From positions 1 through 29,676 of IMG/VR virus record IMGVR_UViG_3300049450_000040: a stretch of DNA of 29,676 nt. The stretch is one strand, 5' to 3'. Positions 25,930-29,676 of this stretch are shown piece by piece (the stretch's first letter is position 1; each line of letters starts with the position of its first letter). The notes below the pieces were generated by a model. That model made no database searches. It was not told the DNA's origin and saw only the letters and a list, made by a program, of their open reading frames with translations. This stretch comes from a virus. Made by a program: the position numbers and the translations under genes.

Positions 25930-26142
25930 TCAGGATTCTTTATAGGACTTAGCACCCTCTTTGTAGAGTCTGATCGTTTCCTCAGCTTTCATCGCTGCGA
26001 TGATTTTTGCCGTTTCCAGCAATTCATCCATCCGGCTGTTTACAGACTTGTGTGTCTTGTAAGCCTGTACGAAAGCAGCACAGGCAAAGATCGTTGCCGG
26101 GAGAGCAGTAACTACATTTATGATTATCACCTCCCAGTTCAT
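25930..26142 (-). CDS. Small membrane protein of the lysis cassette
   Basis: This 70-residue protein (MNWEVIIINVVTALPATIFA) has one N-terminal span of about 20 residues and a charged helix (SRMDELLETAKIIAAMKAEE). Its ATG overlaps the endolysin stop. It could be a second holin/antiholin or a spanin subunit. The 93 bases after it hold no gene; they include the ribosome site of the next one. Confidence 0.65.
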   Translation of the reverse strand: MNWEVIIINVVTALPATIFACAAFVQAYKTHKSVNSRMDELLETAKIIAAMKAEETIRLYKEGAKSYKES

Positions 26143-26567
26143 GCCAATCCTTGTGTATAGGGCTCCCCTGCCACCTTCGTCAGAGTCTCTTTTCTCATCC
26201 TTGGGTCGATACTTAAGTGACACCACGACCCGTATTCAAAAATAATTTGGTCATAAGGAATTATCGACTCAGCAATCGCCTTACAGACTTCCAGAGGCGT
26301 ACCGAAAGAGGGGCAGGTAATGTCGGCTGCGTAACCCTCCATATGTGCGCTAGTAGTTGATCCTCCGATAGCAGCGTTGACCTTTGGGCTTCGGAAAGCC
26401 GAGGTAATGTGCAGCGGTCCAAGTAACTGTTGAACTCTCTCAAGACTCTGAGCAAGTTCTGTGAGATTGGCGATCTGTTCGTCATTTGGTGTGTTGTCCA
26501 GCCCTTTACGAATAGCGGTTTCGGAGAAGGTCAACTGCTCAAGGGAGAAACTATTGCTGAGATTCAT
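26139..26567 (-). CDS. Endolysin, M15A zinc peptidase
   Basis: This 142-residue protein matches the peptidase M15A group (D-Ala-D-Ala carboxypeptidase or L-Ala-D-Glu endopeptidase). The zinc site is complete: SAHMEGYAADI (His75, Asp82) and WCHLSID (His117), with ITSAFRSPKVNAAIGG before it. It cuts peptide links in peptidoglycan at lysis. The ATG at 26567 has GAAAGATAAG upstream; an upstream start in the same phase (26618) would lie in the preceding gene and is less likely. It ends in ATGA with the membrane protein gene. Confidence 0.9.
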   Translation of the reverse strand: MNLSNSFSLEQLTFSETAIRKGLDNTPNDEQIANLTELAQSLERVQQLLGPLHITSAFRSPKVNAAIGGSTTSAHMEGYAADITCPSFGTPLEVCKAIAESIIPYDQIIFEYGSWCHLSIDPRMRKETLTKVAGEPYTQGLA

Positions 26568-26691
26568 TCTTATCTTTCGGTATTGCTTCCTGAACCAACC
26601 AAGGCACTTCAGAGTCAAGGAACGCTTGTAACTTCTCTATCTCCCTCTTGTGAAACTCTATGTCCCTCAATACCACTTCTAGAAATGTCAT
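26551..26691 (-). CDS. Small helical protein after tailspike
   Basis: This 46-residue protein (MTFLEVVLRDIEFHKREIEK) is one amphipathic helix and then a Pro-containing tail. The ATG shares a base with the tailspike stop (TAATG) and the end overlaps the endolysin start by 17 bases. A coupled position makes a chance frame unlikely. The function is unknown. Confidence 0.6.
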   Translation of the reverse strand: MTFLEVVLRDIEFHKREIEKLQAFLDSEVPWLVQEAIPKDKNESQQ

Positions 26692-28439
26692 TATCCGACC
26701 CTCGACGTTTCACGAAACAAGTTTGCTCCACCGTCATACATCAGAGTGAGAACTCCAAGCCCAGCGCCTCCAGAAACATAATCCGCCCCGGTAGAGGTCA
26801 AAATTGGCCTGAAGGTTGTCGATGCCGCTTGGTTGTTTTTCACAGTCACAGCCCCGCCCTCAAGAAAGATTCTGAAAATATCTCCATCTACCCAGCCCAC
26901 ATTGTTGATGAGATTTATTTGCGTTGTTGCTGTTAGAGCAAAGTTGTTTCCATCCATGCCCAACGTAAGATTATTTGCCGTGGCAACATTGGCCCCTCTT
27001 TGAGTCCTACGACGAGAGCCGAATTTAGGCGATACCCATTCGGTGTTGGTGCCATTGTCAGTAATCTTTCCTGCGGAAGCTGGGTCAACTTCAAGTTTTG
27101 TAAAAGAAGCACCGGAATCAATCTGAATATCCTGTCCAGTATTAGCTTCACAGTCTCCTCCATAGACTTTGTTCAAGGTCGAGCCGGTTGCGAATCTAAT
27201 CCCTACGCCACCATTTGCCTCGCACAAAGCGCCTATGACAGTATTTTCTACAGAACTTTCAAATCTAAGACCGTCCTCTGAATTTGATTGAACAAAAGGA
27301 CAAATAATAGTGCCTGCGTTAGCGTCGATACTAGCTCCAGCGTCATGGACGTAAATACCACGTCTACCGTTGAAGGAACATACCGGCTTTATAAGAAGGA
27401 AGATATTAGAGTTAGTTCCGTCAACATCAGCACCGATACGGATACCGTCATTGCCCATTAGATTAGACATCACCTGATCGAGGATGACGTTGTTCGCTAG
27501 GACTACGATTCCGTTGCCAGTGTTTCCTGCTTGTCCGAGGACGCCACCACCCGACCATGTAGCGCCGTTGATTGTGATATTTGCGGCAGCAGTAGTCATT
27601 GTGGACTTCTTAAGCAGGTAAGAGCCGGGAAGGTCTGTAGCCGTTACCGCGCGCTTCCCTTGGAACACGAAGCGCACATTTCTCGAATGCGTGATCGTGG
27701 AACTGATGAGATAGCCAAGCGGTGCAGCCGGGAAAAGCAAATCTGATCCTGACGGACAGTTGTCGTGAGCAGCCTGTATCGCAGCTGTATCATCCGTTAC
27801 CCCGTCTCCCTTGGCTCCGAACCTTCGGACACTAACAAAATTTGGCAGAGAATCATTGACAGGATTTATGATCCCGTAATTAGTAGCGCTCAACCCTGAA
27901 TCTATTCCAGTGGTGTCAGAAGCTATTCCTATCGTGGTCGTTGAGGTTGAAAACGCAGAACTGGTGATCGTCGAGTAAAGCGTCCCCGCTGTGTTGACGG
28001 TCTTCAATCTTCTGCCGGTAGTGAAGACTCCGGTCTGATCCGCGCCAGAGAAGGTGAAGGTAGACCCGTTGACAAAGGTCGCAGAAAGCCCAGAAGGCAC
28101 CCACTCCGTCTGAAAACTGGAAGGGTCGTTTATCCCCGAGATGTTATCTCTTGACCAATACGGAGAAGCTGGTGGGTCGGTGTCGTTTGAAGGGGCGAGG
28201 ACGAACTTCGCCGGAAGTCCTGCGGGTATCCAAACCTCCCCTCCCTGATTACCCCCTGAGTCCAATACCAGTGGATTGGTCCAGGTCGGTACCCCGGTGT
28301 TGTCGGTGAACATGTTCTGCTTCGTAGAAGTCCCGGCCTGATAGCAGAACAAAAGCCCCCCAGCCGCAGGGACGTTACCCCCAGGGATGAATTGGGTCAC
28401 ATTCAACGGTGCTGGAGCTAGATAGACAGTGGTTGACAT
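26691..28439 (-). CDS. Tailspike with pectate-lyase-type beta-helix
   Basis: This 582-residue protein has three regions. Residues 1-200 form an anchor (VTQFIPGGNVPAAGGLLFCY, VLAPSNDTDPPASPYW) that recurs in the fibre at 28799. At about 203-220 VRRFGAKGDGVTDDTAAIQA begins a right-handed beta-helix of the pectate-lyase-3 group, continuing with Gly/Asn-rich coils (GNDGIRIGAD, RRGIYVHDAGAS, SEDGLRFESS). The last 110 residues are beta-rich. It would bind and probably cut a host surface polysaccharide. The ATG at 28439 overlaps the -35 box of the plus-strand moron gene. Confidence 0.85.
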   Translation of the reverse strand: MSTTVYLAPAPLNVTQFIPGGNVPAAGGLLFCYQAGTSTKQNMFTDNTGVPTWTNPLVLDSGGNQGGEVWIPAGLPAKFVLAPSNDTDPPASPYWSRDNISGINDPSSFQTEWVPSGLSATFVNGSTFTFSGADQTGVFTTGRRLKTVNTAGTLYSTITSSAFSTSTTTIGIASDTTGIDSGLSATNYGIINPVNDSLPNFVSVRRFGAKGDGVTDDTAAIQAAHDNCPSGSDLLFPAAPLGYLISSTITHSRNVRFVFQGKRAVTATDLPGSYLLKKSTMTTAAANITINGATWSGGGVLGQAGNTGNGIVVLANNVILDQVMSNLMGNDGIRIGADVDGTNSNIFLLIKPVCSFNGRRGIYVHDAGASIDANAGTIICPFVQSNSEDGLRFESSVENTVIGALCEANGGVGIRFATGSTLNKVYGGDCEANTGQDIQIDSGASFTKLEVDPASAGKITDNGTNTEWVSPKFGSRRRTQRGANVATANNLTLGMDGNNFALTATTQINLINNVGWVDGDIFRIFLEGGAVTVKNNQAASTTFRPILTSTGADYVSGGAGLGVLTLMYDGGANLFRETSRVG

Positions 28440-28461
28440 CTTAGGGTGTATGTATTACGAT
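28433..28461 (+). promoter_or_regulatory. Promoter for the plus-strand moron
   Basis: A perfect TTGACA (28433-28438) and TACGAT (28456-28461) are 17 bases apart. The expected start, 28468, is the A of the ATG, so the mRNA would be leaderless. The -35 box covers the tailspike start codon on the other strand. Confidence 0.6.
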
Positions 28462-28467
28462 AGGGGT

Positions 28468-28809
28468 ATGAGATACGTTCTTTTGATGCTGTTCTCCACC
28501 TCTTGCTTTGCAGGAGATTGGAGTTCCAAAGACACTTTGTGGGAAGCGGGATACTTGACATCTCTCACCATTGACTGTCTCCAAGCAAGAGACATGAATC
28601 CCAAATACAAGGAAAGAAATCCACTCCTCGGAACCAATCCGTCTAGGGGAACGATTGACAACGCATGCGCTCTTTCTGCTGTGGGGCACATGGGCATAAG
28701 TTACCTTCTTCCAGAGTCTTGGAGAAGACCTTGGCAGGTTTCCACTATTCTTGTGGAGGTTATTGTAGTCAGGCATCAATATCAGATAGGTCTAAAGCTC
28801 AACTGGTGA
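28468..28809 (+). CDS. Exported moron protein between tail genes
   Basis: This 113-residue protein has a signal peptide (MRYVLLMLFSTSCFA|GDW), then LWEAGYLTSLTIDCLQARDM, KERNPLLGTNPSRGTIDNAC, SYLLPESWRRPWQVSTI and VEVIVVRHQYQIGLKLNW. This pattern (TlD..Q.R, E.NPlLG..Ps, LP...R...q..ti.vE) occurs in a small phage and bacterial family of unknown role. It is the only plus-strand gene in the late region, with its own promoter, fitting a moron that alters the host envelope. It overlaps the fibre gene's end by 11 bases. Confidence 0.75.
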   Translation: MRYVLLMLFSTSCFAGDWSSKDTLWEAGYLTSLTIDCLQARDMNPKYKERNPLLGTNPSRGTIDNACALSAVGHMGISYLLPESWRRPWQVSTILVEVIVVRHQYQIGLKLNW

Positions 28810-29676
28810 GTCCGTATCGTTTTAGTGTTGCACTCAATGCATTCACCGTTGAGACCAAATTATTTGGTTGTGTAGACGTAGTGAATCCGAAAACTCCGAC
28901 TGTTGAAACACTACCTGTGCTAGTTACTGAAGAGATATTTGCTGCCTGAGTTGTGGCCCCTGAACCATAGAAACCTAACAATCCGGTAAACGCCGCTGTG
29001 GATGCACTTAAAGTACCAGTCTGTACGGTCAACCCGTTCAAAGCGCTCAATAGTTGAGCGAACTGAGTCTGAAATTCAATTCTAAGACCTGGAGAATTTA
29101 TACCTTGTAGAGCTCTCCCGAAAGGGAAAGACACATGAGCAGCGTCAAAAACCGCATAATCAGCAGAAGTAAGACCCGAATCTAAGATTCCAGAATCTGT
29201 AAGGATTGTGATGGTCGTCGATGCGGAAAAAACCGAAGTGCTTACTACTCCGTAAATAGTCCCACCCGTATTGAATGTCCTGACCCTTCTACCAGCGTCG
29301 AAAATTGCTGTTACATCCCCACCAATAGAGAATGTGGATGTGTTCTGAAAAACTGCTGTTGGTCCTGTAACCCACTCAATAGGGACTTGTGTTGGATTTG
29401 AGTTTATCCCCGATATGGAGTCCATCGTCCAGTAAGGACTAGATGGAGGGTCGGTGTCGTTACTCGGAGCGAGGACGAATCTGTAAGTAGAGGACTGGAT
29501 CAGCCATATCTCCCTTGACCCAGTGAGGTTTCCCCCTGAGTCGAGGACGTAGGGATTCGCATTCGCCACCGCACCTGAGCTTGTGGTGTAGGTGTTGAGC
29601 TTGGTAGAACTACCCGAGATGTAGGCAAACAACTGCCCACCGGAGGCCGGTACATTACCCCCAGGAATAAATTGGG
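28799..29676 (-). CDS. Tail-fibre protein, 5' end cut by window edge
   Basis: The frame is open to the right edge and encodes at least 291 residues: QFIPGGNVPASGGQLFAYIS, then NPYVLDSGGNLTG, FVLAPSNDTDPPSSPYWTMD and SISGIN, matching the anchor of the tailspike at 26691 over about 170 residues. After that the two diverge; this one ends in Ser/Thr/Ala/Gly-rich repeats, a possible trimeric stalk (TGLLGFYGSGATTQAANISS), and a short tip. It is a second receptor-binding protein sharing the virion anchor but without the beta-helix. Confidence 0.75.
   Translation of the reverse strand, partial: QFIPGGNVPASGGQLFAYISGSSTKLNTYTTSSGAVANANPYVLDSGGNLTGSREIWLIQSSTYRFVLAPSNDTDPPSSPYWTMDSISGINSNPTQVPIEWVTGPTAVFQNTSTFSIGGDVTAIFDAGRRVRTFNTGGTIYGVVSTSVFSASTTITILTDSGILDSGLTSADYAVFDAAHVSFPFGRALQGINSPGLRIEFQTQFAQLLSALNGLTVQTGTLSASTAAFTGLLGFYGSGATTQAANISSVTSTGSVSTVGVFGFTTSTQPNNLVSTVNALSATLKRYGLTS

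Noticed and set aside
26430-26936. A 168-codon plus-strand frame opposite the endolysin and tailspike end
   Set aside because: It is antisense to well-identified genes and shows no protein signature.

Overview
This window is part of a tailed double-stranded DNA bacteriophage genome of about 50% G+C with very dense gene packing (many ATGA and TAATG stop/start overlaps). The virion genes are of the phage P22 type: large terminase, a 755-residue P22-gp1-like portal, a scaffold and a P22-gp5-like coat protein. The left edge cuts the coat gene and the right edge cuts a tail-fibre gene. In a circular map the missing part would lie between them and carry the tail and ejection genes. The host cannot be named from the sequence. 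A D-Ala-D-Ala-peptidase-type endolysin, a 3TM holin and sigma70-like promoters suggest a Gram-negative host, which is an inference. No integrase, CI repressor, helicase or polymerase is visible here.

Layout, left to right. 1-9994, all minus strand: coat, scaffold, small virion proteins, a repeat-rich Ig-like fibre or decoration protein, portal, three or four tiny genes, large terminase and the probable small terminase. 9999-10025: three GTGGAT repeats on one helical face, just upstream of the small terminase. 10028-10644: four tiny genes. 10665-10693: an intrinsic terminator. 10744-13428, minus: a six-gene operon ending in a sugar-reductase-like SDR, a PhyH-type Fe(II)/2-oxoglutarate dioxygenase and a radical-SAM protein with an auxiliary-cluster domain. 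13441-13547: a divergent control region. 13548-15828, plus: small accessory genes with a repeated start module (MSTQTPQT) and one frameshifted paralogue. 15803-22080, minus: an early operon led by a Cro-like repressor, with a Rad52-like annealing protein, NinB, NinG, an adenine methyltransferase, an HNH nuclease, many small proteins and a non-coding island at 18917-19274. 22143-23692, plus: the opposite arm of the switch. 23664-29676, minus: HNH nuclease, secreted protein, lysis genes, pectate-lyase-fold tailspike and tail fibre, with a plus-strand moron (28468-28809) between the two tail genes.

How it fits together. The Cro-like gene and the plus-strand zinc-ribbon gene are driven by promoters whose -35 boxes share the palindrome TTGCATGCAA, and both transcripts appear to start at their ATG. 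The minus early arm supplies recombination functions. The late arm would package DNA, build the head, lyse the cell and bind the host surface.

The strongest candidates for something new are: (i) the SDR / 2OG-oxygenase / radical-SAM operon with its own terminator, unusual cargo for a phage; (ii) a predicted ~148-nt RNA (19094-19241, minus) with promoter, terminator, two hairpins whose loops are complementary, and a hairpin presenting an anti-Shine-Dalgarno loop; (iii) repeated gene-boundary modules on both strands that look like units of gene shuffling.
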